This document shows positions 32,407 to 42,704 of a stretch of DNA of 64,000 bases, piece after piece (the first letter of the stretch is position 1; every line of letters starts with the position of its first letter). The notes beneath the pieces were generated by a model, which saw nothing but the letters and a program-made list of their open reading frames with translations, was not told the DNA's origin and searched no databases. The position numbers were made by a program, and so were the translations under genes. This DNA is from Cynocephalus volans (taxonomy: Eukaryota; Chordata; Mammalia; Dermoptera; Cynocephalidae), in the NCBI RefSeq assembly GCF_027409185.1, contig NC_084461.1, forward strand, positions 189,012,001 through 189,076,000, read 5' to 3'.

Positions 32407-32508
32407 ATAACACGAAGGTCCAGAGTTTGATCCCTGTACTGGCCAGCTGCAAAAAAAAAAAAAAGGCTAGAATTGTTTAAAATGATAAATTTTTATGTAT
32501 ATTTTAAT

Positions 32509-32668
32509 CCACAGCAGAGCTACCTGAGCCCTATAGAGTAAGTGGCATTCATTAAGGCTGGGTGTATTGTTGTGCAAGGATCAGGGAGGCAAAATGTTTT
32601 TTTGTTTTTTTGTTTTTTCTTTTTCTTTCTTTCTTTCTTTTTTTTTTTTTTTTTTTAGTGGCTGGCCG
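32509..32668 (-). mobile_element. Unusual insertion: SINE tail plus about 90 bases of unrelated DNA
   Basis: Flanked by a 20-base duplication (starts 32487 and 32670 approximately, AAATTTTTATG...TTTTA). Read on the minus strand it is CGGCCAGCCACT, a long A/G-rich tail, then about 90 bases matching no repeat I know. Confidence 0.5.
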
Positions 32669-32796
32669 AAATTTTTATGTATATTTTAGTACAATGAAAA
32701 AGTAGCAATAAATAACAACCTACTGTAAAATGGCTTTGGAGCTAAAAGAACATGGGAGGTGCTCTTAGATTCTTAGATAAACCCTAAGGGGCTCTG

Positions 32797-33250
32797 TTGG
32801 GAAAATAGAATAATTTAATCAGGCCCCCTGCCTTAGGTCAGGTCAGGGGTGGTGTGGCGCATTCTTTGTAAGCAAATTGTGTGTGTGTGGGTGGAGTTAG
32901 TGCATATGCACAGCGCCCCGATTTGGCTGGTGTCTGCCTCAGGCATCCCCACTTGTGCGGCCATGCTCTTGAACCTACAGCTTCCACGGACCTTTTTGCT
33001 AGTTACCTAGCTCATAGACCTGCGTGTGAGGGGTCTGGTGACCCAGCCTGGTGTGTGAAAGGTTTGCGACCCAGTCTGGACAACAGGCTTGAGGGGTCTG
33101 TGAGCTCCAGACCCAACCCTAGCTCGGCAATTGGCCCAGTCAGCAGGATTAAGGGCAGGTAAAAGAGCTCTACAGGCTCAAATTCAAGTTCAGTAGCAGG
33201 CTCATCCATACCAAAATTACTTACATTTGTAAACATGTCCACTGTTCTGA
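32797..33250 (+). mobile_element. LTR-like unassigned sequence
   Basis: Begins TGTTGGGAAAATAGAATAA, contains short internal duplications (GACCCAGCCTGG, GACCCAGTCTGG). LTR-like in composition only. Confidence 0.3.
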
Positions 33251-33267
33251 TAACTGGTCTGTATTCT

Positions 33268-33301
33268 GTTTTCTTTTGTTTGTTTGTTTGTTTGTTTGTT
33301 T
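33268..33301 (-). repeat. Tail-only (AAAC)n insertion with 17-bp TSD
   Basis: 34 bases of GTTTTCTTTT(GTTT)n flanked by exact duplications TAACTGGTCTGTATTCT at 33251-33267 and 33302-33318. Confidence 0.75.
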
Positions 33302-33302
33302 T
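33273..33302 (+). repeat. (GTTT)n microsatellite
   Basis: Six to seven GTTT units; forms the body of the tail-only insertion described at 33268-33301. Confidence 0.85.
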
Positions 33303-33319
33303 AACTGGTCTGTATTCTA

Positions 33320-33896
33320 TCTAGGTCCTATGGTTTCCCTTCTACTGAAGGACATCCCAGTGTTCTGCTCTCTGCTGGGTCATTCTGTTTAGTAAATCAA
33401 TGTGCTGTGATATTTCTCATCTTTACAAGAATCATTCTTCCTTGCCACCACCTCCCCCTTCAGCCCCACCACCTCCTTTCTGTGATGCCCTCCACTGAGT
33501 GGAGTTATCTGCCCACATCTCTCCTTCCTCCAGTCCTGTTCTCTTCTGAACCCTGCCACATCAAAGAATGCTCTTGTGCGATGGCTGCCCCACTGCAAAA
33601 TCTAATTGCCAATTCTCAGTCATCACCTTACTGGATTTATCAGCAATCTTTGTCCCAGTTGATCACTGCCTCCTGGTTCTCCCTCTCCCTCACTGGGCCC
33701 TCCTTCCCAGTCTCCTTCACTATGTCCTCCTCTCTTGACCTTTCAACATGGGTACACCCCCCCCACACACACACATCTACACTCCCTAGACGATCCCTTC
33801 CAATCCAATGGCCTTAACAGCCACAGATCCCTTGAAGACTCACATTGTTTCCTCCAGCTCTGACCCCTCATGGCTCCAGGCTCCTTACTTGACATC
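33320..33896. other. Intergenic stretch, possible L2
   Basis: Pyrimidine-rich; TCATCACCTTACTGGATTTA and CTCCTTCCCAGTCTCCTTC suggest an old L2, weakly. Confidence 0.35.
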
Positions 33897-33909
33897 TCCC
33901 ATTGGGATT

Positions 33910-34146
33910 CCTTTCTTTCTTTCTTTTTTTTTTTTTTTAAAGATGACCAGTAAGGGGATCTTAACCCTTTTTTTTTTTTTTTTTTTTTTAAAAAGATGAC
34001 CGGTAAGGGGATCTCAACCCTTGGCTTGGTGTTGTCAGCACCACGCTCAGCCAGCGAGCAAACCGGCCATCCCTATATAGGATCCGAACCCGTGGCCTTG
34101 GTGTTATCAGCACCGCACTCTACCGAGTGAGCCACGGGCCGGCCCT
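33910..34146 (-). mobile_element. CYN-type SINE, type A dimer with duplicated 3' end
   Basis: A full dimer (about 33990-34146) whose tail is followed by a second copy of its last about 30 bases and a second A tail (33930-33968). A single TSD TCCCATTGGGATT (33897-33909, 34147-34159 region) flanks the whole. Confidence 0.85.
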
Positions 34147-34416
34147 CCCCATTGGGATTTCTAATGGACTTCTCAAACATAGTGCATAACCCAAGCTCAA
34201 CTCTTCCTAGTTTCTCCCACCTCAGAAACCCTACTTCCAGTCTTCTAGTTGCTCAATAAAACAACTTAGATTTGCCCTTGCCTCCTCTTTTTGCACTCCC
34301 CACCTCCAATACATCAACAAATACTGTTGGCTTGACGTTCAAATATATACAGGATATGCTGTTTCTCTCTCCTCTGTCACTAACACCTTCATCCAAGCCA
34401 CATTATCACCCATCCT

Positions 34417-34572
34417 TTTTTTTTTTTTTTTTTTTTTGTCTTTTTGTGACCGGCCACACCGCGCTCAGCCAGTGAGCACACCAGCCATCCCTATATAGGA
34501 TCCGAACCCGCAGCAGGAGCACTGCTGCACTCCCAGTGCCGCACTCTCCCGAGTGCGCCACGGGGTCGGCCT
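34417..34572 (-). mobile_element. CYN-type SINE, type B/D intermediate
   Basis: B-type hairpin region and tail, but the right unit retains GAGCGCGGTGTGG before CCGGTCAC, i.e. a deletion junction different from type B. Exact 16-base TSD at 34401-34416 and 34573-34588. Confidence 0.9.
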
Positions 34573-34692
34573 CATTATCACCCATCCTGATGGTTGCCAG
34601 AGCCTCCTAACTTGTTTCCCTGCTTCCAGTCTTACTCCCATTAAGTCTATTTTCCAAATAGCACCCAGAGCAATCTTTCTAAAATGCAAGTC

Positions 34693-35349
34693 GAGGTGGG
34701 GAAGTTCAGGCTGAACATTTAGCAAGGCACTCCCTCTAAAGAGAACAATTACTACACTTATGGCAGGAATTTTACGTTCAGTAGTTCAGAGGACCCCAGA
34801 CCACAGACTGTGACAAAAGGAGTCTGTCATTTGTACAGATTTGATTCGTCACAAATTTATCAAGTCAAGAATTTCAGATAAAGTGTTTCAGCCTTCACCT
34901 GCAGATCATGGAAAATATGGTGGGGATCCACAGCACCCTCATAAACTGCATATTGTTACCAGAAAAAAAAAAAAAAATACAAACAGACATACATATTGGG
35001 GAAAAGATATAATAAAGGTGTTTGGATTAGAAAAAGCAGATACCCCTCAAGTTCACAAGAATATCCCTTCAATGGATGCAAAACTGAAAGTGGTTAAACA
35101 TTTGGTAAGAATCAAGCCCCTGAAGTTGCCACAAGGACTTCCAACAGAGGAGAACTGTCTAACACGTGCCGGCAGAGCATTGGGAATTAGTAGTGCAGTG
35201 GCATCCGAACCTGTGGACCAGGGGACAATTGAGTCTTTAATGCCAGAGCACCTTCAGATCAAAAAATGCAAATTATTTTTATTTAAAGATGGTGAGAAAG
35301 TGTTTTCATGAAAACATTTTAAATACCAGTCAGAAAAATAGAATAAAAT
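34693..35349 (+). pseudogene. MRPL30: Processed pseudogene of mitochondrial ribosomal protein L30 (uL30m)
   Basis: An intronless, broken copy of MRPL30 mRNA. The start ATG is at 34760. The frame reads MAGILRSVVQ and then a premature TGA at 34811-34813, caused by small deletions. The body from 34814 keeps [51 protein letters not shown] and [13 protein letters not shown] two-base deletion near 35157 shifts the frame before the original C-terminus. An A-rich tail with AATAAA-like words lies near 35331-35353. Near-identical 12-base duplications at 34681-34692 and 35350-35361 (one C/T difference) mark L1-mediated insertion into an older L2 element. It cannot encode a full protein. Confidence 0.92.
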
Positions 35350-35558
35350 AAAACGCAAGTCATAGCTTGGGGCTCCCCTGTTAAAAACCTTCGAATGGTT
35401 CCCATGTCAGAATAAATGCCACACACCTTACACGACTTACAAGTTCCTAAATACCGGCCCTTACTCCCTCCTCAATCTTCAAATCCTTCCAGTCTTCCAC
35501 TTGCTTACTCCATCCCAGACATGCTGGCCTCCTTGATTCTCTTCAAACGTTCCAAGAA

Positions 35559-35658
35559 GGGCTGGCCAGTGAGCTCAGTTGGTTAGAGCGTGGTGCTGAT
35601 AACACCAAGGTCCAGGGTTCAATCCCTGTCCAGCCGGCCACCAAAAACAAAAACAAAC
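35559..35658 (+). mobile_element. CYN-type SINE, monomer (type C)
   Basis: One of the cleanest monomers: GGCTGGCCAGTGAGCTCAGT, GTGCTGATAACACCAAGGTC, GGTTCAATCCCTG. Close to tRNA-Ile. Confidence 0.9.
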
Positions 35659-35774
35659 ATGCCCAAGCACACCCCGCCTCAGGGCCTTTGCATTTGCAGC
35701 TCTCTCTGCCTGAATGCCCCTCCCCCAGGTATTCACATAGCTCCTCCTTCACTTTATCCAGGTCTTTAACCTCC

Positions 35775-35888
35775 TTTTATTTTTATATTTTTTATCTTTT
35801 TGGGTGGCTGGGCAGTAAGGGAATCTGAACCCTTGACATTGGTGTTACCAACACCATACACTCAACAACTGAGCTAATCGGTCAGCCC
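35775..35888 (-). mobile_element. CYN-type SINE, monomer (type C)
   Basis: Antisense; CAACTGAGCTAATCGGTCAG end. Confidence 0.82.
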
Positions 35889-36006
35889 ACTCTGTGTCCC
35901 TCTTAACATGTTTTATTATTCCTTATACGAAGTTGGCTTCTGACTGTTTTTCTTTTTTTCTGCTTGTTAGGTTGAAACAAGGAGATCACAATTCCTTTTA
36001 CTTTCT

Positions 36007-36181
36007 TTCTTTCTTTTTTTTTTAAAGATGACCGGTAAGGGGATCTTAACCCTTGACTTGCTGTTGTCAGCACCACGCTCAGCCAGTGAGCGAACCAGCC
36101 ATCCCTATGGCTGGCAAGGATCCGAACCCGTGGCCTTGGTGTTATCAGCACTGCACTCTCCCAAGTGAGCCATGGGCCAGC
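36007..36181 (-). mobile_element. CYN-type SINE, type A dimer
   Basis: The spacer between units is changed (CCCTATGGCTGGCAAGGATC). Exact 18-base TSD at 35989-36006 and 36182-36199. Confidence 0.92.
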
Positions 36182-36489
36182 CAATTCCTTTTACTTTCTA
36201 ACAGCTATTTAGAAGCCTGGCTTAACGTTATCAGTATAGATTTCTTCTGTTCGTCTTTGTTGATTTTTGTTTTTAAGCACATCTTAGTGAGTTTAACTTC
36301 CTAACAGCATTTATAAGGGTATTTCCAACCTCAGCTTGTTCAAAAGTCAAGCCTTATTGGAATGGAGGAAGAATAGAAGCCTCATTTTTTTTTCCCCCTG
36401 CATTTTTTTTTAGACAAATCAAAGGTAAGATTTTGGCCTTATTGGTTCAAAATAGATAATTAGGTAATTAATTGGCACTTTAAAAATCT

Positions 36490-37250
36490 ATCTTGCCACT
36501 TCACACCCACTAGGATGGCCATATTTAAAACAATGGAAAATAGCAAATGTTGGCCACTCATACATTGCTGGTGAGAATGTAAAATGGTGCAGCCGCTGAG
36601 GAAAACAGTTTGGCAGTTCCTCAAAAAGCTAAACATAGAATTACCACATGACCCAGCAATTTAACTCCTAGATATATACCCCAAAGAATTGAAAACAAGC
36701 TAAAAAATAATATATGTACATACATGTTCATAGCAGCACTATTCAAAATGCCCAAAGATTGAAACAGCCCAAATGTGCATTAATGGATGAATGGATAAAC
36801 AAAATGCGGTATATCCATACACTAGACTATTATTCAGCCATAAAAAATAAGGAGGTACTAATCCTGCCATGGATGAACCTCAAAACCTTATGCTAAGTGA
36901 AAGTAGCCATACAGAAAAGTCACATATTGTATGATTTCATTTATATGAAATATCCAGAATAGGCAAATCCATAGAGACAGAAAGCAGAAGGGTGGTTGTT
37001 AGGAGATGTGGGGAGAGGAAGATGGGGAGTGTAGGGTGTCCTTTTGGGGTGATGAAAATGTTTTGGAACTAGGCAGAGGTGGAAGTTGCACGACACTGTA
37101 AATGTACTAAACGCCACTGAATTGCTCACTTTAAAGTGGTTAAATTTTTTGGCAGCTGGTGGTGCAGGGATCTGAACCCCTAACCTTGTAAAATGGTTAA
37201 TTTTATGTTATGTGCATGACTTCAATTTTTTAAAAAACCTATCTTGGCTT
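36490..37250 (+). mobile_element. Old L1 (ORF2 end and 3' UTR)
   Basis: CCACTTCACACCCACTAGGA, ACATGACCCAGCAATTTAAC, GTTCATAGCAGCACTATTCA and GGATGAATGGATAAACAAAA; ends near TTTAAAAAAC. Frames broken; a SINE tail fragment sits at 37147-37187. Confidence 0.88.
37147..37187 (-). mobile_element. CYN-type SINE, 3' fragment
   Basis: GGCAGCTGGTGGTGCAGGGA and TGAACCCCTAACCTTG; TGGTTAA-type flanks. Confidence 0.65.
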
Positions 37251-37790
37251 CATGTTAGATCCTTCTTTAATTAACACAACCTTGAGTTTCGTTATGAAAT
37301 AGTGTTTTTGCAAAAAGACTCAGTAATAAAAAGGATTATTGTGTCTCTGTAGAGAATACAAGTTACAAAATTTCTAGGGCAGAGGGGACAAAACAGGGTT
37401 CCAAGTCAGAAATGAAACTTCATTCACCTTATTCTCTTTCTTCTGGTAAATATATACTACTAGAGAATCTGGATCTTAAGTGTTAAATTTAACTCCTCTT
37501 CCTTCGAAGCTTCTTCCCTGCCCTTTGCTGGTACTCACTCCCAGAGTACTGCCTACAGCACTCACTGTGTATTCCTCACCAGCATCCATTTTCCCTTTCT
37601 CCCAGAATGCCCATTTTGTTCAGGCATCCCTCTTCCCCCACGCAGCCCTGAGCCTGAGGGAATCTGACCTTAGTCCCAGCCCAAAAGTGGCTAATCTAAG
37701 GATAATCCGTTCCTTTTCCTAGTGCTTGCTTCAGGTAGAGAGCCATGTGCCCCAAATCTGACAAATTGATTTGTGAGGGGAAGCTTGATG
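37250..37790. other. Intergenic stretch, nothing recognised
   Basis: No gene or clear repeat. Confidence 0.4.
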
Positions 37791-37794
37791 GCTG

Positions 37795-38160
37795 GTATGG
37801 TGGTTTCAAAAATATGTCCACAAATTCTTCTGTCTCCTCCCTTTAAGAAATGGAGCTTAACTCCAGTCCCCTTGTAGATGGGCTGGACTTAATGACTAGC
37901 TTCTAACAAATTGAATACAGCAGAAGTGATGGTATGTCACTTCCAAGATTAGGTTATTAAACAGACGTGGCTTCCGTCTTGAGCTGCTGTTCTTGCTGTC
38001 CCTCAGAAAACTCACCCTAGGGGAGTCCTGCTGCCACGTCATAAGAATGCTCGGGCCACTTACGGAGATGCCCATGTGGCAAAGAACCAAAGTCTCATGC
38101 AACAGCCAGTGAGGAACTGAGGACTGCCGACAGCCAGGTCAGCGGGCTTGAGGGTAACAC
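37795..38160 (+). mobile_element. Ancient LTR (MaLR-like), related to 18415-18804
   Basis: TTCAAAAATATGTCCACAAA, GGGCTGGACTTAATGACTAG, CACTTCCAAGATTAGGTTAT, ACAGCCAGTGAGGAACTGAG. Confidence 0.6.
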
Positions 38161-38387
38161 GAATCACTGTCCCATCATTATCCTTCTCCCTCATATTAGG
38201 TAGGACTCTCGGTTTCAAGGAGCACAAAAACCAAGCACAAACTGGCTGAGGAATGTTGAGGGGCTCACACGATGTCGTTGGAACTTAGTCACTCTCCATC
38301 TCTCAGCTGTGTTATGGTCTGTGTTGACTCCATTCCAGGCTTGGCCACCTCATGTGGTAGCAAAGATGGCTCCGAGTAGCTCTAGGC

Positions 38388-38396
<9 letters not shown>

Positions 38397-38418
<22 letters not shown>

Positions 38419-38552
38419 TTTTTGTCGTTTTTTTGTGACCGGCACTCAGCCAGTGAGTGCACTGGTCATTCTTATATAGGATCCGAACCCGCGGCGGGAG
38501 CGTCGCCGCGCTCCCAGTGCCGCACTCTACCGAGTGCGCCACAGGCTCGGCC
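38397..38552 (-). mobile_element. CYN-type SINE, type B
   Basis: Complete; exact 17-base TSD CTCTAGGCTTCCATTCT at 38380-38396 and 38553-38569. Confidence 0.94.
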
Positions 38553-38569
38553 CTCTAGGCTTCCATTCT

Positions 38570-39279
38570 AACTAGTTTGGCAATCCCAGGAGACAGAGCT
38601 TGAGCAAAAGTTCTAGGGCTAATGCTCAGTGGCAGGGCTGTGTCACAAGTTTCTTCATGAATTTATCGCTGTGGCCAGGGATTAGAACATGCTTATTGGC
38701 CAGGCCTGAGTCACATGAGTACATCCAGAGTAGGGGCAGGCCATGGACCACGTAGTCAGGGAAGGACGGTTCCTTAAAGGAAAATTGCAAAAATTGCACT
38801 TAGGAGAAGGAAAAAGTAAAAGCAACAGATCTCAATGTCTCCTTTACTGCTTCCTGTGAACATGTCCAAGTCTCCCCCAACCAGTAAATAAAACCGAACA
38901 TTCTGCATCTTCCTTGAGCTTCTGCCTGATCCCTCTCCTTCCTTTTGCCACCAAATTTCTAGTCTACCCTGGCTGCTCCTTTTCCTGACTTTTTGTGCCC
39001 TCCTTAGTCCTGGGTATCAAGGAACCCAACCCTGTCACTCCACTCAAAGTACCCCAGCAGTGGTCACCAATGACCCAATGCAGTGGCCCTTCTTCCAGCT
39101 GTATCCTCCTTGGTCCCTCTGCCCCACACTAAACCGCTGACCACTGTCTCCTGTTCCCTAAAGTGCCTTGATAAGACTGATTTCTAGACAGCTTTCCAAC
39201 TGGCCACCTGTCAGGTGGCTCTTTCTCTGTCTCTTTCACTCCTGCCCCAACTGCCATTGTTCTCCAGGCTTCTGTCTTT
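38570..39279. other. Intergenic stretch, possible L2 traces
   Basis: Pyrimidine-rich (38880-39270) with L2-like flavour; not assignable with confidence. Confidence 0.3.
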
Positions 39280-40700
39280 TAAAAAATTTTTATTGAGACA
39301 TAATTGATTATACATATCTGTGGGGTACAGAGTTGGATATCAATAGCTGTGTACAATGTGTTATGATCAAATCAGGATAATTAGCATATTCATCATTATA
39401 AAACATAATCATTCCTTGTGTCCATTAACCAATTTCTTGCTAACCTCCCTCTCCCTCCCTCTTTCCCACCTCTAGTAACCAGAGCTCTGTTCTCTCCTTC
39501 TGAAAATTCATGTATTATTGTGTTTGTTCTCTCTTTTCCTCCCTCCCTCCCTCCCTCCCTTCCTTCCTTCCTTATATATTTATTACCTCCCACTTATGAG
39601 TGAGGATACGTGGTATTTCTCTTTCTGTGCCTGGCTTATTTCACTTAACGTAATTTTCTCTAAGTTCATCCATGCTGCTGCCAATGGCAGAATTTCATTC
39701 TTTTTTATGGCCGAGTACTATTCCATTGTGAATGTATACCACATTTTCCTTATCCAGTCATCTGTTGATAGACATTTGTTTTTTTTGGCTGTTGTAAATA
39801 GAGCTGTGATAAACATGGGAGTGCAGGTATCCCTTCGACATGATGATTTCCATTCTTTTGGGTGTACACCCAATAGTGGGATTGCTAGATTATATGGCAG
39901 TTTTATCTATAATTGTTTGAGAAACCTCCATACTGTTTTCTATAATGGCTGCACTAACTTACAGTCCCACCAGGAGTGTAGAAGAGTTCCCCTTTCTCCA
40001 CATCATTGCCAGCATTTGTTATCCTCTGTCTTTTTGATAATGGTCAGTCTAACAGGGGAGATTGATGAAATCTCAATGTGGTTTTGATTTGCGTTTCCCT
40101 GATGCTTAGTAATATTGAGCATTTTTTTTTTTTTTTTTTTTTTTTTTTTGCCTTTTTCGTGACCAGCACTCAGCCAAGTGAGTGCACCCGCCATTCCTAT
40201 ATAGGATCCGAACCCGCGGTGGGAGCGTTGCTGCGCTCCCAGCGCCGCACTCTCCCAAGTGCACCACGGCATCAGCCCAATATTGAGCATTTTTTCATGT
40301 ACCTGTTGGCTCTTTGTATGTCTTCCTTTAAGAAATGCCTACTCAGCTCCTTTGCCCATTTTTAAATTGGGTTATTTTTTTTTTACTGTTAAGTTGTTTG
40401 AGTTCTGTGTATATTCTGGATATTGATCCCTTGTTGGATATACATTGCAAATATTTTCTCCCATTCTGTAGGTTGTTTTTTCACCCTATTGATGTTTTCT
40501 TTGCTGTGCAGAAGCTTTTTAGTTTGATATAATCCCATTTGTTTATTTTTTCTTTTGTTGCCCAGTGCTACATGCTGAAGTGTTTCCCCTATATTTTCTT
40601 CTGGGAATTTTATAGTTTCAGGTCTTATATTCAAGTCTCCAATCCATTTCAAGGTGATTTTGGTCTTAAGCCTTCATATTGTTTTACATCTACACTCTCT
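39280..40700 (-). mobile_element. L1, 3' UTR and ORF2 C-terminal region
   Basis: Antisense. 3' end TTTTTATTGAGACATAATTG; ORF2 tail recognisable as LNIRPETIKF, TEWEKIFAMYIQQG and similar, with stops and shifts. (CCCT)n/(CCTT)n tract at 39539-39575. Younger-looking than the other L1s. SINE inserted at 40128-40278. Confidence 0.87.
40128..40278 (-). mobile_element. CYN-type SINE, type B
   Basis: Inserted in L1; exact 17-base TSD AATATTGAGCATTTTTT at 40111-40127 and 40279-40295. Confidence 0.92.
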
Positions 40701-40771
40701 ACCTGGACATTCTTTTTTGTGCCCAGGGCATCAGCCACACATATACGATGATGAATTCCCAAATCTTTTTT

Positions 40772-40906
40772 TTTTTTTTTTTTTTTTTTTGTCTTTTTCG
40801 TGACCGGCACTCAGCCAGTGAGTGCACCGGCCATTCCTATATAGGATCCGAACCCGCGCTGCGCTCCCAGCGCCGCACTCTCCCAAGTGCGCCACGGGCT
40901 CGGCCC
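40772..40906 (-). mobile_element. CYN-type SINE, type B, internally deleted
   Basis: Half of the hairpin arm is missing (GAACCCGCGCTGCGCTCCC); TSD CCCAAATCTTTTTT at 40758-40771 and 40907-40920. Confidence 0.9.
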
Positions 40907-41074
40907 CCCAAATCTTTTTTGTTCTGAGCTCCGGACCCATCCTGCCAGCTGCCTACTGTTCATTTCCACTTGGACATCCTGCAGAGCCTTCAGACCCAGT
41001 GTGTCTAAAATCACATCCCTTATCCTTACCCTTTTCCCCTCCTGGCCAGGAAAACATCATTCCCAAGGTCAGAT

Positions 41075-41275
41075 TGCCTGGGGTTGAACGTCAGATCTAC
41101 TCCTTGCTAGCCAGGTGACCATGGGCACATTACTTCACCTTTCTGTGCCTCAGTTTCCTCCTCTATAAAATGGAGATGACAGCAGTGCCTACCGTATTGA
41201 ACAAGGATATCATTTCATAATACTTGTCAAGTGCTTGGCATGAGGCTTGGTGCATTGTTAGTGATTTAGTATCAG
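41075..41275 (-). repeat. MIR element
   Basis: Antisense MIR order: TGCCTGGGGTTGAACGTCAG, CAGGTGACCATGGGCACATT, CTGTGCCTCAGTTTCCTCCT. Confidence 0.72.
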
Positions 41276-41689
41276 GAAGAAATGTGAAGTAGAATAGAGA
41301 TAGAAATAAGCTCTGTACTGGGCATTGGGTCATTGGCATAAATTTTTTATTGGTTAAATAAAGTCAAAAAGAACTCTGTTCCTCCCCATCTGGCATTATC
41401 ACCTCAGCTCACAGGAGCACCATGCGAGTGGCTGTGCACACTGGCAATCTCCAGACTGCCTGGGACTCTTCCACCTCCTGCATACCACCATGCCACCTCC
41501 CCTCCATCCCTCATCTCACAGTGCTCACTAATCTTGGCCTTGGGAACTTGGAAACCATTTGCACATCTGTTTCTACCTCTCCATCCCCACTGACTCAACA
41601 CTGAGCGCCTGTCTTGCCCCTGAACTTCTACAAAGCCTCACTGGTCGTCTGGCCTCTGGTCCCCACCCACTATCTCCACCCGTCTTTCC

Positions 41690-41850
41690 CATGACCACAC
41701 CAGAGTTATCTCTCTAAGACACTCATGTAATCAAGCTGCCCTTACAAGTCTCCATTTCCCTGTCCTGTATGGGATGAAGTCCAAATTTCTTGGTGTGGTT
41801 GACATGGTCTTCATAACCTGACCCTATTTTCTTCCCATAACCCACCCTAC
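41690..41850 (-). repeat. L2 fragment
   Basis: TCTCTAAGACACTCATGTAA, CTGTCCTGTATGGGATGAAG, CATGGTCTTCATAACCTGAC. Confidence 0.65.
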
Positions 41851-41852
41851 CT

Positions 41853-42355
41853 GTATTAGTTTCCTATTGCTTCTATAGTATATTGCCACAAACTTAGTGG
41901 ATTAAAACCACAGAAATGTATTATTTTACAGTTATGGTGGTCAAAAGTCCAAAGTGAGTTTTTTAAAAAAACAAATTCAAGGGGCTAAAGTCAAGGTATT
42001 GGCCTGGCTGTTTCCTTCTGAAGGCTCTAGCAGATGATCTGTACCTCACCATCTCCAGCTTCTAGAGGCCGCCCACAGTCCTTGGCTGGTGGCCCCCATC
42101 ATGTCACCTTCTCTCCCTCTACCTGGGCTGTCACATCACCTTCTGCTGACTCTGTTCTCCTGCCTCCCTTATAAGAATACTTGTGATTGCACTTAGGGCC
42201 TACATGAAAAATCCAAGACAACCTTCCAATCTTAAAATCATTAATTTAGTCACATTGAGAGAGTCCCTTTTGCCAACTAAGGTAATATTCACAGTTTCCA
42301 GGTCTTAGGACCTGGACATCTTTGCGGGGGCCTACCCCTCTACCCAAATACATGT
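41853..42355 (-). mobile_element. MaLR-type LTR (MLT1 group)
   Basis: TGTATTAGTTTCCTATTGCT, GTGGATTAAAACCACAGAAA, CTTCTGAAGGCTCTAGCAGA, CTTATAAGAATACTTGTGAT. Confidence 0.72.
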
Positions 42356-42359
42356 CACC

Positions 42360-42690
42360 CACACTCTAGCTAGTTGGGAATCCCTAATGACCCATCTCAC
42401 CCCTTTCTACCTGCCAATCTTACTTTAAGGCTTAACACAAGTGGAATTTTCATTTTATAGATTTCCTTAGCCCCACAACCAGGTAGAAATAAGTGCACCC
42501 TTTCTTGCGTTCCCAGAGCAGAGCATTTTATGATATTGAATCATAGTAGGCAGTTTTTGTATCTGATCACTTGTTTGATTGTGAAGTCTTTGGCTTAATC
42601 ATTTTTATTGCCCCAGTTCCTAACACATAGCTCATGGCACTTAACAGGGTACAAAAAATATTTACTGAATCCAACAGTTAATTATATCTA
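42360..42690 (-). repeat. L2 fragment
   Basis: CCCCAGTTCCTAACACATAG and GGGTACAAAAAATATTTACT are L2 3'-end wording. Confidence 0.55.
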
Positions 42691-42704
42691 TTAAGATTTT
42701 AAGT

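Larger units (their letters stand above)
31501..32464 (+). mobile_element. CYN-type SINE monomer split by an ERV-type element
   Basis: 5' half 31501-31545 (GGGCTGGCTGGTTAGCTTAG) and 3' half 32407-32464 (GAAGGTCCAGAGTTTGATCC, then A tail). Outer TSD AATGTTTAAAATGA at 31487-31500 and the near-copy at about 32471-32484. Confidence 0.82.
31095..32700 (+). mobile_element. Old L1 3' end carrying nested insertions
   Basis: L1 ORF2 end/3' UTR at 31095-31500 (GATGGATGAATGGATAAACA; GCCACTGAACTGTACACTTA) resumes at about 32471-32508 and 32669-32700. The gap holds a SINE, an ERV-type element inside it and another SINE. Confidence 0.75.
34160..35770 (-). repeat. L2 element(s), interrupted
   Basis: Antisense L2 wording at 34590-34692 (GCACCCAGAGCAATCTTTCT), 35362-35558 (TCCCCTGTTAAAAACCTTCG) and 35660-35770 (GCCTTTGCATTTGCAGCTCT). 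Interrupted by SINEs (34417-34572, 35559-35658) and the MRPL30 pseudogene. Confidence 0.7.

Noticed and set aside
39518..40087. 189-codon plus-strand frame
   Set aside because: Antisense to an L1 ORF2 remnant; the L1 runs on the minus strand.
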